Below the pieces are notes generated by a model. That model saw nothing but the letters and a program-made list of their open reading frames with translations, had not been told where the DNA came from and ran no database searches. A program made the position numbers and the translations under genes. A stretch of 64,000 bases of DNA from Ptiloglossa arizonensis. Taxonomy: Eukaryota > Arthropoda > Insecta > Hymenoptera > Colletidae. This document shows, in pieces, positions 1 to 13,749 of this stretch; within the stretch, counting starts at the first letter, position 1, and each line of letters begins with the position of its first letter. The stretch lies in the NCBI RefSeq assembly GCF_051014685.1, contig NW_027478987.1, positions 186,001 to 250,000 on the forward strand, given 5' to 3'.

Positions 1-596
1 ACGTTATACGTTATACGTTATACGTTATACGTTATACGTTATACGGTATACGATGTACGTTATGCGTTTTACGTTATACGTTATACGTTATACGTTATAC
101 GTTATACGTTATACGTTATACGTTATACGTTATACGTTATACGTTATACGTTATACGTAATACGTTATACGTTATACGTTATACGTTATACGTTATACGT
201 TATACGTTATACGTTATACGTTATACGTTATACGTCATAGGTTATACGTTATGCGTTATACGTTATACGTTATACGTTATACGTTATACGTTATACGTTA
301 AACGTTATACGTTATACGTTATACGTTATACGTTATACGTTATACGTTATACGTTATACGTTATACGTTATACGTTATACGTTATACGTTATACGTTATA
401 CGTTATACGTTATACGTCATAGGTTATACGTTATGCGTTATACGTTATACGTTATACGTTATACGTTATACGTTATACGTTAAACGTTATACGTTATACG
501 TTATACGTTATACGTTATACGTTATACGTTATACGTTATACGTTATACGTTATACTTTATACGTTATACGTTATACGTTATACGTTATACGTTATA

Positions 597-801
597 CGTT
601 TTGCGTTATACGTTATATGTAATATGTAATGCGTCATACGTTTTACGTTATTCGTTATACGTTTTTCGTTACAAGTTATACGTTATACGTCATACGTTAT
701 AAGTTATACGTCATAAGTTATACGATACACGTTATACGTTATACGAAATATGTAATACGTAATACGTTTTACGTCATTCGTTATACGTTCTTCGTTACAC
801 G
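597..801 (+). repeat. M1 diverged satellite block, copy 1 (KY type)
   Basis: A 205-bp run in which a large share of units are mutated, against long exact tracts elsewhere. It begins at CGTTTTGCG, passes through the AT-rich TATGTAATATGTAATGCG, then CGTTTTTCGTTACAAG and CGATACACG, and ends at CGTTCTTCGTTACACG. This copy has CGAAATATG in the middle, called KY type from its + frame translation. It stays in exact 7-bp register with its flanks, so it is a mutated satellite segment and not an insertion. Confidence 0.9.
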
Positions 802-1352
802 TTATACGTTATACGTTATGCGTTATACGTTATACGTTATACGTTATACGTTATACGTTATACGTTATACGTTATACGTTATACGTTATACGTTATACGT
901 TATACGTTATACGTTATACGTTATACGTCATAGGTTATACGTTATGCGTTATACGTTATACGTTATACGTTATACGTTATACGTTATACGTTAAACGTTA
1001 TACGTTATACGTTATACGTTATACGTTATGCGTTATACGTTTTACGTTATTCGTGATACGTTATACGTTATACGTTATACGTTATACGTTATACGTTATA
1101 CGTTATACGGTATACGTTATACATTATACGTTATACGTTATACGTTATACGTTATACGTTATACGTTATACGTTTTACGATATACGTTATACGTTATACG
1201 TTATACGTTATACGTTATACGTTATACGTTATACGTTATACGTTATACGTTATACGTTATACTTTATACGTTATACGTTATACGTTATACGTTATACGTT
1301 AAACGTTATACGTTATACGTTATACGTTATACGTTATACGTTATACGTTATA

Positions 1353-1410
1353 CGTTACATGTTATACGTTCTACGTTATACGTTATAAGTTACATGTTAT
1401 ACGTTCTACG
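1353..1410 (+). repeat. M5 block (CGTTACATG / CGTTCTA doublet), first of 12 copies in domain A
   Basis: A 58-bp signature with two CGTTACATG-TTATA-CGTTCTA groups separated by an ATAAG unit. Copies start at 1,353, 1,745, 2,641, 4,258, 5,322, 5,721, 7,520, 9,191, 15,611, 19,732, 23,743 and 25,549, each about 58 bp long. The copy at 7,520 has CATGTCATA in its second half. The spacing is irregular, so M5 travels with larger duplicated segments and does not define a fixed period. Confidence 0.88.
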
Positions 1411-2031
1411 TTATACGTTATACGTTAAACGTTATACGTTATACGTTATACGTTATACGTTATGCGTTATACGTTTTACGTTATTCGTGATACGTTATAC
1501 GTTATACGTTATACATTATACGTTATACGTTATACGTTATACGTTTTACGATATACGTTATACGTTATACGTTATACGTTATACGTTATACGTTATACGT
1601 TATACGTTATACGTTATACGTTATACGTTATACTTTATACGTTATACGTTATACGTTATACGTTATACGTTAAACGTTATACGTTATACGTTATACGTTA
1701 TACGTTATACGTTATACGTTATACGTTATACGTTATACGTTATACGTTACATGTTATACGTTCTACGTTATACGTTATAAGTTACATGTTATACGTTCTA
1801 CGTTATACGTTATACGTTATACGTTATACGTTATACGTTATACGTTATACGTTATACGTTATACGTTATACATTATACGTTATACGTTATACGTTATACG
1901 TTATACGTTATACGTTAAACGTTATACGTTATACGTTATACGTTATACGTTATACGTTATACGTTATACGTTATACGTTATACGTTATACTTTATACGTT
2001 ATACGTTATACGTTATACGTTATACGTTATA

Positions 2032-2236
2032 CGTTTTGCGTTATACGTTATATGTAATATGTAATGCGTCATACGTTTTACGTTATTCGTTATACGTTTT
2101 TCGTTACAAGTTATACGTTATACGTCATACGTTATAAGTTATACGTCATAAGTTATACGATACACGTTATACGTTATACGAAATATGTAATACGTAATAC
2201 GTTTTACGTCATTCGTTATACGTTCTTCGTTACACG
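2032..2236 (+). repeat. M1 diverged block, copy 2 (KY type)
   Basis: It repeats copy 1 at an offset of 1,435 bp, exactly 205 units, with no visible difference inside the block. The flank to the right differs from copy 1 by one CGTTTTA unit near 2,272. Confidence 0.9.
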
Positions 2237-4544
2237 TTATACGTTATACGTTATGCGTTATACGTTATACGTTTTACGTTATACGTTATACGTTATACGT
2301 TATACGTTATACGTTATACGTTATACGTTATACGTTATACGTTATACGTTATACGTTATACGTCATAGGTTATACGTTATGCGTTATACGTTATACGTTA
2401 TACGTTATACGTTATACGTTATACGTTAAACGTTATACGTTATACGTTATACGTTATACGTTATGCGTTATACGTTTTACGTTATTCGTGATACGTTATA
2501 CGTTATACGTTATACGTTATACTTTATACGTTATACGTTATACGTTATACGTTATACGTTAAACGTTATACGTTATACGTTATACGTTATACGTTATACG
2601 TTATACGTTATACGTTATACGTTATACGTTATACGTTATACGTTACATGTTATACGTTCTACGTTATACGTTATAAGTTACATGTTATACGTTCTACGTT
2701 ATACGTTATACGTTATACGTTATACGTTATACGTTATACGTTATACGTTATACGTTATACGTTATACATTATACGTTATACGTTATACGTTATACGTTAT
2801 ACGTTATACGTCATACGTTATACGTTATGCGTTATACGTTATACGTTATACGTTATACGTTATACGTTATACGTTATACGTTATACGTTATACGTTATAC
2901 GTTATACCTTATACGTTATACGTTATACGTTATACGTTATACGTTATACGTTATACGTTATACGTTATACGTTATACGTTATACGTTATGCGTTATACGT
3001 TTTACGTCATACGTTATACGTTATACATTGTACGTTATACGTTATACGTTATACCTTATACGTTATACGTTATACGTTATACGTTATACGGTATACGTTA
3101 TACGTTATGCGTTATACGTTTTACGTTATACGTTATACGTTATACGTTATACGTTATACGTTTTACGATATACGTTATACGTTATACGTTATACGCTATA
3201 CGTTATACGTTATACGTTATACGTTATACGTTATACGTTTTACGTTATACGGTATACGATATACGTTATGCGTTATACGTTTTACGTTATTCGTTATACG
3301 TTATACGTTATACGTTATGCGTTATACGTTTTACGTTATACGTTATACGGTATACGTTATACATTATACGTTATACGTTATACGTTATACGTTATACGTT
3401 ATACGTTATACGTTTTACGATATACGTTATACGTTATACGTTATACGTTATACGTTATACGTTATACGTTATACGTTATACGTTATACGTTATACGTTAT
3501 ACGTTATACGTTATACGTTATACGTTATACGTTATACGTTATACGTTATACGTTATACGTTATACGTTATACGTTATACGGTATACGTTATACATTATAC
3601 GTTATACGTTATACGTTATACGTTATACGTTATACGTTATACGTTTTACGATATACGTTATACGTTATACGTTATACGTTATACGTTATACGTTATACGT
3701 TATACGTTATACGTTATACGTTATACGTTATACTTTATACGTTATACGTTATACGTTATACGTTATACGTTATACGTTATACGTTATACATTATACGTTA
3801 TACGTTATACGTTATACGTTATACGTTATACGTTAAACGTTATACGTTATACGTTATACGTTATACGTTATACGTTAAACGTTATACGTTATACGTTATA
3901 CGTTATACGTTATGCGTTATACGTTTTACGTTATTCGTGATACGTTATACGTTATACGTTATACGTTATACGTTATACGTTATACGTTATACGGTATACG
4001 TTATACATTATACGTTATACGTTATACGTTATACGTTATACGTTATACGTTATACGTTTTACGATATACGTTATACGTTATACGTTATACGTTATACGTT
4101 ATACGTTATACGTTATTCGTTATACGTTATACGTTATACGTTATACTTTATACGTTATACGTTATACGTTATACGTTATACGTTAAACGTTATACGTTAT
4201 ACGTTATACGTTATACGTTATACGTTATACGTTATACGTTATACGTTATACGTTATACGTTACATGTTATACGTTCTACGTTATACGTTATAAGTTACAT
4301 GTTATACGTTCTACGTTATACGTTATACGTTATACGTTATACGTTATACGTTATACGTTATACGTTATACGTTATACGTTATACATTATACGTTATACGT
4401 TATACGTTATACGTTATACGTTATACGTTAAACGTTATACGTTATACGTTATACGTTATACGTTATACGTTATACGTTATACGTTATACGTTATACGTTA
4501 TACTTTATACGTTATACGTTATACGTTATACGTTATACGTTATA

Positions 4545-4749
4545 CGTTTTGCGTTATACGTTATATGTAATATGTAATGCGTCATACGTTTTACGTTATT
4601 CGTTATACGTTTTTCGTTACAAGTTATACGTTATACGTCATACGTTATAAGTTATACGTCATAAGTTATACGATACACGTTATACGTTATATGAAATATG
4701 TAATACGTAATACGTTTTACGTCATTCGTTATACGTTCTTCGTTACACG
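4545..4749 (+). repeat. M1 diverged block, copy 3 (KY type, private variant)
   Basis: Same block with a private change: TATATGAAATATG replaces TATACGAAATATG near 4,690. The downstream CGTCATA-GGTTATA pair is also altered here to CGTCCTA-GGTTATA near 4,875. These private variants mark this copy as independently ageing. Confidence 0.88.
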
Positions 4750-6931
4750 TTATACGTTATACGTTATGCGTTATACGTTATACGTTATACGTTATACGTT
4801 ATACGTTATACGTTATACGTTATACGTTATACGTTATACGTTATACGTTATACGTTATACGTTATACGTTATACGTCCTAGGTTATACGTTATGCGTTAT
4901 ACGTTATACGTTATACGTTATACGTTATACGTTATACGTTAAACGTTATACGTTATACGTTATACGTTATACGTTATGCGTTATACGTTTTACGTTATTC
5001 GTGATACGTTATACGTTATACGTTATACGTTATACGTTATACGTTATACGTTATACGGTATACGTTATACATTATACGTTATACGTTATACGTTATACGT
5101 TATACGTTATACGTTATACGTTTTACGATATACGTTATACGTTATACGTTATACGTTATACGTTATACGTTATACGTTATACGTTATACGTTATACGTTA
5201 TACGTTATACTTTATACGTTATACGTTATACGTTATACGTTATACGTTAAACGTTATACGTTATACGTTATACGTTATACGTTATACGTTATACGTTATA
5301 CGTTATACGTTATACGTTATACGTTACATGTTATACGTTCTACGTTATACGTTATAAGTTACATGTTATACGTTCTACGTTATACGTTATACGTTATACG
5401 TTATACGTTATACGTTATACGTTATACGTTATACGTTATACGTTATACGTTATACGGTATACGTTATACATTATACGTTATACGTTATACGTTATACGTT
5501 ATACGTTATACGTTATACGTTTTACGATATACGTTATACGTTATACGTTATACGTTATACGTTATACGTTATACGTTATACGTTATACGTTATACGTTAT
5601 ACGTTATACTTTATACGTTATACGTTATACGTTATACGTTATACGTTAAACGTTATACGTTATACGTTATACGTTATACGTTATACGTTATACGTTATAC
5701 GTTATACGTTATACGTTATACGTTACATGTTATACGTTCTACGTTATACGTTATAAGTTACATGTTATACGTTCTACGTTATACGTTATACGTTATACGT
5801 TATACGTTATACGTTATACGTTATACGTTATACGTTATACGTTATACATTATACGTTATACGTTATACGTTATACGTTATACGTTATACGTCATACGTTA
5901 TACGTTATGCGTTATACGTTATACGTTATACGTTATACGTTATACGTTATACGTTATACGTTATACGTTATACGTTATACGTTATACGTTATACCTTATA
6001 CGTTATACGTTATACGTTATACGTTATACGTTATACGTTATACGTTATACGTTATACGTTATACGTTATGCGTTATACGTTTTACGTCATACGTTATACG
6101 TTATACATTGTACGTTATACGTTATACGTTATACCCTATACTTTATACGTTATACGTTATACGTTATACGGTATACGTTATACGTTATGCGTTATACGTT
6201 TTACGTTATACGTTATACGTTATACGTTATACGTTATACGTTTTACGATATACGTTATACGTTATACGTTATACGCTATACGTTATACGTTATACGTTAT
6301 ACGTTATACGTTATACGTTTTACGTTATACGGTATACGATATACGTTATGCGTTATACGTTTTACGTTATTCGTTATACGTTATACGTTATACGTTATGC
6401 GTTATACGTTTTACGTTATACGTTATACGGTATACGTTATACATTATACGTTATACGTTATACGTTATACGTTATACGTTATACGTTATACGTTTTACGA
6501 TATACGTTATACGTTATACGTTATACGTTATACGTTATACGTTATACGTTATACGTTATACGTTATACGTTATACGTTATACGTTATACGTTATACGTTA
6601 TACGTTATACGTTATACGTTATACGTTATACGTTATACGTTATACGTTATACGTTATACGTTATACGTTATACGTTATACGTTATACGTTATACGTTATA
6701 CGTTATACGTTATACGTTATACGTTATACGTCATAGGTTATACGTTATGCGTTATACGTTATACGTTATACGTTATACGTTATACGTTATACGTTAAACG
6801 TTATACGTTATACGTTATACGTTATACGTTATACGTTATACGTTATACGTTATACGTTATACGTTATACGTTATACGTTATACTTTATACGTTATACGTT
6901 ATACGTTATACGTTATACGTTATACGTTATA

Positions 6932-7136
6932 CGTTTTGCGTTATACGTTATATGTAATATGTAATGCGTCATACGTTTTACGTTATTCGTTATACGTTTT
7001 TCGTTACAAGTTATACGTTATACGTCATACGTTATAAGTTATACGTCATAAGTTATACGATACACGTTATACGTTATACGAAACATGTAATACGTAATAC
7101 GTTTTACGTCATTCGTTATACGTTCTTCGTTACACG
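6932..7136 (+). repeat. M1 diverged block, copy 4 (KH type)
   Basis: This copy carries CGAAACATG instead of CGAAATATG. KH-type copies run directly into a GCGTTAT-CGTTTTA-CGTTATT-CGTGATA series, whereas the full-length KY copies (except copy 9) first have about 14 near-consensus units and a CGTCATA-GGTTATA pair. Its right part is the source of the tandem duplication starting at 7,043. Confidence 0.88.
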
Positions 7137-8233
7137 TTATACGTTATACGTTATGCGTTATACGTTTTACGTTATTCGTGATACGTTATACGTTATACGT
7201 TATACGTTATACGTTATACGTTATACGTTATACGTTATACGGTATACGTTATACATTATACGTTATACGTTATACGTTATACGTTATACGTTATACGTTA
7301 TACGTTATACGTTTTACGATATACGTTATACGTTATACGTTATACGTTATACGTTATACGTTATACGTTATACGTTATACGTTATACGTTATACGTTATA
7401 CGTTATACTTTATACGTTATACGTTATACGTTATACGTTATACGTTAAACGTTATACGTTATACGTTATACGTTATACGTTATACGTTATACGTTATACG
7501 TTATACGTTATACGTTATACGTTACATGTTATACGTTCTACGTTATACGTTATAAGTTACATGTCATACGTTCTACGATATACGTTATACGTTATACGTT
7601 ATACGTTATACGTTATACGTTATACGTTATACGTTATACGTTATACGTTATACGTTATACGTTATACGTCATAGGTTATACGTTATACGTTATTCGTTAT
7701 GCGTTATACGTTATACGTTATACGTTATACGTTATACGTTATACGTTATACGGTATACGATATACGTTATGCGTTTTACGTTATTCGTGATACGTTATAC
7801 GTTATACGTTATAGGTTATACGTTATACGTTATACGTTATACGTTATACGTTATACGTTATACGTAATACGTTATACGTTATACGTTATACGATATACGT
7901 GATACGTTATACGTTATACGTTATACGTCATAGGTTATACGTTATACGTTATTCGTTAGGCGTTATACGTTATACGTTATACGTTATACGTTATACGTTA
8001 TACGTTATACGTTATACGTTATACGCTATACGTTATACGTTATACGTTATACGTTATACGTTATACGTTATACGTTTTACGTTATACGTTATACGTTATA
8101 CGTTATACGTTATACGTTATACGTTATACGTTATACGTTATACGTTATACGTTATACGTTATACGTTATACGTTACACGTTATTCGTAATACATTATACG
8201 TGATACGGTATACGTTATACGTTATACGTTATG

Positions 8234-8247
8234 CGTTATATAATACG
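8234..8247 (+). repeat. Register-shifting five-base unit (CGTTATA-TAATA-CG), first of 13, plus one six-base form
   Basis: A heptamer followed by the five-base unit TAATA shifts the 7-bp register by two bases. CGTTATA-TAATA-CG begins at 8,234, 9,905, 10,659, 12,211, 16,241, 27,831, 29,873, 35,274, 36,994, 44,357, 47,141, 48,259 and 49,342. At 31,131 the short unit is TAAATA (six bases). All are near CGTGATA-CGGTATA and most are followed by a GCGTTAT unit, so they are clonal copies of one deletion spread by segmental duplication. Confidence 0.93.
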
Positions 8248-8721
8248 TTATGCGTTATACGTTTTACGTTATTCGTTATACGTTATACGTTATACGTTAT
8301 ACGTTATACGTCATAGGTTATACGTTATACGTTATTCGTTATGCGTTATACGTTATACGTTATACGTTATACGTTATACGTTATACGTTATACGTCATAC
8401 GTTATACGGTATACGATATACGTTATGCGTTATATGTTATACGTTATACGTTATACGTTATACGTTATAGGTTATACGTTATACGTTATTCGTTATGCGT
8501 TATACGTTATACGTTATACGTTATACGTTATACGTTATACGGTATACGATATACGTTATACGTTATACGTTATACGTTATACGTTATACGTTATACTTTA
8601 TACGTTATACGTTATACGTTATACGTTATACGTTATACGTTATACGTTATACGTTATACGTTATAGGTTATACGTTATACGTTATACGTTATACGTTATA
8701 CGTTATACGTTATACGTTATA

Positions 8722-8814
8722 CGTCATAAGTTATACGATACACGTTATACGTTATACGAAACATGTAATACGTAATACGTTTTACGTCATTCGTTATACG
8801 TTCTTCGTTACACG
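8722..8814 (+). repeat. M1 block, partial right-hand portion (KH type)
   Basis: Only the right part of M1 is present, from CGTCATAAG through CGATACACG, CGAAACATG and CGTTCTTCGTTACACG. The sequence to the left is pure consensus. The truncation is the junction of the roughly 1.68-kb tandem duplication whose first copy begins at 7,043. Confidence 0.88.
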
Positions 8815-9689
8815 TTATACGTTATACGTTATGCGTTATACGTTTTACGTTATTCGTGATACGTTATACGTTATACGTTATACGTTATACGTTATACGTT
8901 ATACGTTATACGTTATACGGTATACGTTATACATTATACGTTATACGTTATACGTTATACGTTATACGTTATACGTTATACGTTATACGTTTTACGATAT
9001 ACGTTATACGTTATACGTTATACGTTATACGTTATACGTTATACGTTATACGTTATACGTTATACGTTATACGTTATACTTTATACGTTATACGTTATAC
9101 GTTATACGTTATACGTTAAACGTTATACGTTATACGTTATACGTTATACGTTATACGTTATACGTTATACGTTATACGTTATACGTTATACGTTACATGT
9201 TATACGTTCTACGTTATACGTTATAAGTTACATGTTATACGTTCTACGATATACGTTATACGTTATACGTTATACGTTATACGTTATACGTTATACGTTA
9301 TACGTTATACGTTATACGTTATACGTTATACGTTATACGTCATAGGTTATACGTTATACGTTATTCGTTATGCGTTATACGTTATACGTTATACGTTATA
9401 CGTTATACGTTATACGTTATACGGTATACGATATACGTTATGCGTTTTACGTTATTCGTGATACGTTATACGTTATACGTTATAGGTTATACGTTATACG
9501 TTATACGTTATACGTTATACGTTATACGTTATACGTAATACGTTATACGTTATACGTTATACGATATACGTGATACGTTATACGTTATACGTTATACGTC
9601 ATAGGTTATACGTTATACGTTATTCGTTAGGCGTTATACGTTATACGTTATACGTTATACGTTATACGTTATACGTTATACGTTATACG

Positions 9690-10830
9690 TTATACGCTAT
9701 ACGTTATACGTTATACGTTATACGTTATACGTTATACGTTATACGTTTTACGTTATACGTTATACGTTATACGTTATACGTTATACGTTATACGTTATAC
9801 GTTATACGTTATACGTTATACGTTATACGTTATACGTTATACGTTACACGTTATTCGTAATACATTATACGTGATACGGTATACGTTATACGTTATACGT
9901 TATGCGTTATATAATACGTTATGCGTTATACGTTTTACGTTATTCGTTATACGTTATACGTTATACGTTATACGTTATACGTCATAGGTTATACGTTATA
10001 CGTTATTCGTTATGCGTTATACGTTATACGTTATACGTTATACGTTATACGTTATACGTTATACGTCATACGTTATACGGTATACGATATACGTTATGCG
10101 TTATATGTTATACGTTATACGTTATACGTTATACGTTATAGGTTATACGTTATACGTTATTCGTTATGCGTTATACGTTATACGTTATACGTTATACGTT
10201 ATACGTTATACGGTATACGATATACGTTATACGTTATACGTTATACGTTATACGTTATACGTTATACTTTATACGTTATACGTTATACGTTATACGTTAT
10301 ACGTTATACGTTATACGTTATACGTTATACGTTATAGGTTATACGTTATACGTTATACGTTATACGTTATACGTTATACGTTATACGTTATACGTTATAC
10401 GTTATACGTTATACGTTATACGTTATACGTTATACGTTATACGTTATACGCTATACGTTATACGTTATACGTTATACGTTATACGTTATACGTTATACGT
10501 TTTACGTTATACGTTATACGTTATACGTTATACGTTATACGTTATACGTTATACGTTATACGTTATACGTTATACGTTATACGTTATACGTTATACGTTA
10601 CACGTTATTCGTAATACATTATACGTGATACGGTATACGTTATACGTTATACGTTATGCGTTATATAATACGTTATGCGTTATACGTTTTACGTTATTCG
10701 TTATACGTTATTCGTTATACGTTATACGTTATACGTCATAGGTTATACGTTATACGTTATTCGTTATGCGTTATACGTTATACGTTATACGTTATACGTT
10801 ATACGTTATACGTTATACGGTATACGATAT
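9690..10830 (+). repeat. Nested 754-bp direct duplication overlapping the end of D1
   Basis: CGCTATA at 9,695/10,449, CGTTTTA at 9,744/10,498, CGTTACACG at 9,842/10,596 and the short five-base unit following 9,905/10,659 are all 754 bp apart. 754 is 7 x 107 + 5. The excess of 5 equals one intervening five-base unit, so the register is consistent. Similarity fades near 10,070/10,825. Confidence 0.8.
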
Positions 10831-13602
10831 ACGTTATGCGTTTTACGTTATTCGTGATACGTTATACGTTATACGTTATACGTTATACGTTATACGTTAT
10901 ACGTTATACGTTATACGTAATACGTTATACGTTATACGTTATACGATATACGTGATACGTTATACGTTATACGTTATACGTCATAGGTTATACGTTATAC
11001 GTTATTCGTTAGGCGTTATACGTTATACGTTATACGTTATACGTTATACGTTATACGTTATACGGTATACGATATACGTTATGCGTTATATGTTATACGT
11101 TATACGTTATACGTTATACGTTATACGTTATACGTTATACGTTATACGGTATACGATATACGTTATGCGTTTTACGTTATTCGTGATACGTTATACGTTA
11201 TACGTTATACGTTATACGTTATAAGTTATACGTTATACGTAATACGTTACACGTTATACGTTACACGTTATTCGTAATACATTATACGTGATACGGTATA
11301 CGTTATACGCTATACGTTATACGGTGTACGATATACGTTATGCGTTTTACGTTATTCGTGATACGTTATACGTTATACGTTATACGTTATACGTTATACG
11401 TTATACGTTATACGTAATACGTTATACGTTATACGTTATACGATATACGTTATACGTTATACGTTATACGTTATACGTTATACGTTAAACGTTATACGTT
11501 ATACGTTATACGTTATACGTTATACGTTATACGTTATACGTTATACGTTATACGTTATACGTTATACGTTATACGTTATACGTTATACGTTATACGATAT
11601 ACGTTATACGTTATACGTTATACGTTATACGTTATACGTTATACGTTATACGTTATACGTTATACGTTATACGTTATACGTTATACGTTATACGTCATAG
11701 GTTATACGTTATGCGTTATACGTTATACGTTATACGTTATACGTTATACGTTATACGTTAAACGTTATACGTTATACGTTATACGTTATACGTTATACGT
11801 TATACGTTATACGTTATACGTTATACGTTATACTTTATACGTTATACGTTATACGTTATACGTTATACGTTATACGTTTTGCGTTATACGTTATATGTAA
11901 TATGTAATGCGTCATACGTTTTACGTTATTCGTTATACGTTTTTCGTTACAAGTTATACGTTATACGTCATACGTTATAAGTTATACGTCATAAGTTATA
12001 CGATACACGTTATACGTTATACGAAATATGTAATACGTAATACGTTATACGTTTTACGTTATACGTTATACGTTATACGTTATACGTTATACGTTATACG
12101 TTATACGTTATACGTTATACGTTATACGTTATACGTTATACGTTATACGTTACACGTTATTCGTAATACATTATACGTGATACGGTATACGTTATACGTT
12201 ATACGTTATGCGTTATATAATACGTTATGCGTTATACGTTTTACGTTATTCGTTATACGTTATACGTTATACGTTATACGTTATACGTCATAGGTTATAC
12301 GTTATACGTTATTCGTTATGCGTTATACGTTATACGTTATACGTTATACGTTATACGTTATACGTTATACGGTATACGATATACGTTATGCGTTTTACGT
12401 TATTCGTGATACGTTATACGTTATACGTTATACGTTATACGTTATACGTTATACGTTATACGTTATACGTAATACGTTATACGTTATACGTTATACGATA
12501 TACGTGATACGTTATACGTTATACGTTATACGTCATAGGTTATACGTTATACGTTATTCGTTAGGCGTTATACGTTATACGTTATACGTTATACGTTATA
12601 CGTTATACGTTATACGGTATACGATATACGTTATGCGTTATATGTTATACGTTATACGTTATACGTTATACGTTATACGTTATACGTTATACGTTATACG
12701 GTATACGATATACGTTATGCGTTTTACGTTATTCGTGATACGTTATACGTTATACGTTATACGTTATACGTTATACGTTATACGTTATACGTTATACGTA
12801 ATACGTTACACGTTATACGTTACACGTTATTCGTAATACATTATACGTGATACGGTATACGTTATACGCTATACGTTATACGGTGTACGATATACGTTAT
12901 GCGTTTTACGTTATTCGTGATACGTTATACGTTATACGTTATACGTTATACGTTATACGTTATACGTTATACGTAATACGTTATACGTTATACGTTATAC
13001 GATATACGTTATACGTTATACGTTATACGTTATACGTTATACGTTAAACGTTATACGTTATACGTTATACGTTATACGTTATACGTTATACGTTATACGT
13101 TATACGATATACGTTATACGTTATACGTTATACGTTATACGTTATACGTTATACGTTATACGTTATACGTTATACGTTATACGTTATACGTTATACGTTA
13201 TACGTTATACGTTATACGTTATACGTTATACGTTATACGTTATACGTTATACGTCATAGGTTATACGTTATGCGTTATACGTTATACGTTATACGTTATA
13301 CGTTATACGTTATACGTTAAACGTTATACGTTATACGTTATACGTTATACGTTATACGTTATACGTTATACGTTATACGTTATACGTTATACTTTATACG
13401 TTATACGTTATACGTTATACGTTATACGTTATACGTTTTGCGTTATACGTTATATGTAATATGTAATGCGTCATACGTTTTACGTTATTCGTTATACGTT
13501 TTTCGTTACAAGTTATACGTTATACGTCATACGTTATAAGTTATACGTCATAAGTTATACGATACACGTTATACGTTATACGAAATATGTAATACGTAAT
13601 AC
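10492..13602 (+). repeat. Tandem direct duplication of 1,552-1,559 bp (D2), two copies
   Basis: Copy 1 is about 10,492-12,043 and copy 2 about 12,044-13,602. Matching markers are 1,552 bp apart on the left (CGTTACACG 10,596/12,148; five-base unit marker 10,659/12,211) and 1,559 bp apart on the right (M1 11,875/13,434). One unit therefore differs between copies. The internal junction cuts M1 at about 12,043. Confidence 0.9.
11875..12043 (+). repeat. M1 block, copy 5, truncated on the right (KY type)
   Basis: The block is intact up to CGAAATATGTAATACGTAATACG, then continues with consensus and a CGTTTTA unit instead of CGTTTTACGTCATTCG. What follows matches sequence from about 10,492 onward. 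The break is therefore the internal junction of a 1,552-bp tandem duplication. Confidence 0.88.
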
Positions 13603-13638
13603 GTTTTACGTCATTCGTTATACGTTCTTCGTTACACG
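13434..13638 (+). repeat. M1 diverged block, copy 6 (KY type)
   Basis: A complete block 1,559 bp to the right of truncated copy 5. It shows the original sequence across the point where copy 5 breaks, which fixes the duplication junction. Confidence 0.9.
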
Positions 13639-13749
13639 TTATACGTTATACGTTATGCGTTATACGTTATACGTTATACGTTATACGTTATACGTTATAC
13701 GTTATACGTTATACGTTATACGTTATACGTTATACGTTATACGTTATAC

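Larger units (their letters stand above)
7043..10391 (+). repeat. Tandem direct duplication of about 1.67 kb (D1), two copies
   Basis: Copy 1 is about 7,043-8,720 and copy 2 about 8,721-10,391. Matching markers lie 1,678 bp apart at the start (GCG unit 7,155/8,833; CGG unit 7,240/8,918; GTTTTACGAT 7,311/8,989). They lie 1,671 bp apart from 7,408/9,079 onward, so one heptamer was lost or gained between copies. The left junction truncates an M1 block. The right end lies in consensus units and is not exact. Confidence 0.88.

Noticed and set aside
597..801. M1 as a mobile element or unique insertion in the satellite
   Set aside because: M1 keeps the exact 7-bp register with both flanks, most of its units are one or two changes from ACGTTAT, and there are no terminal repeats or target duplications. 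It is mutated satellite.
2827..4293. Overlapping 488- and 457-codon ORFs that could look like a repetitive structural or beta-solenoid protein
   Set aside because: Both are frame-shifted readings of the same heptamers. A real repeat protein would show codon variation with conserved residues, whereas here the DNA is conserved and residues change with each base substitution.
4976..6736. A 586-codon + strand open reading frame, the longest of more than a hundred, with repeats of YTLYVIR
   Set aside because: The repeat has no stop in any + frame, so long ORFs arise automatically. Starts and ends fall on mutated units, overlapping ORFs in other frames have the same composition, and there is no domain, signal peptide or change in base usage.
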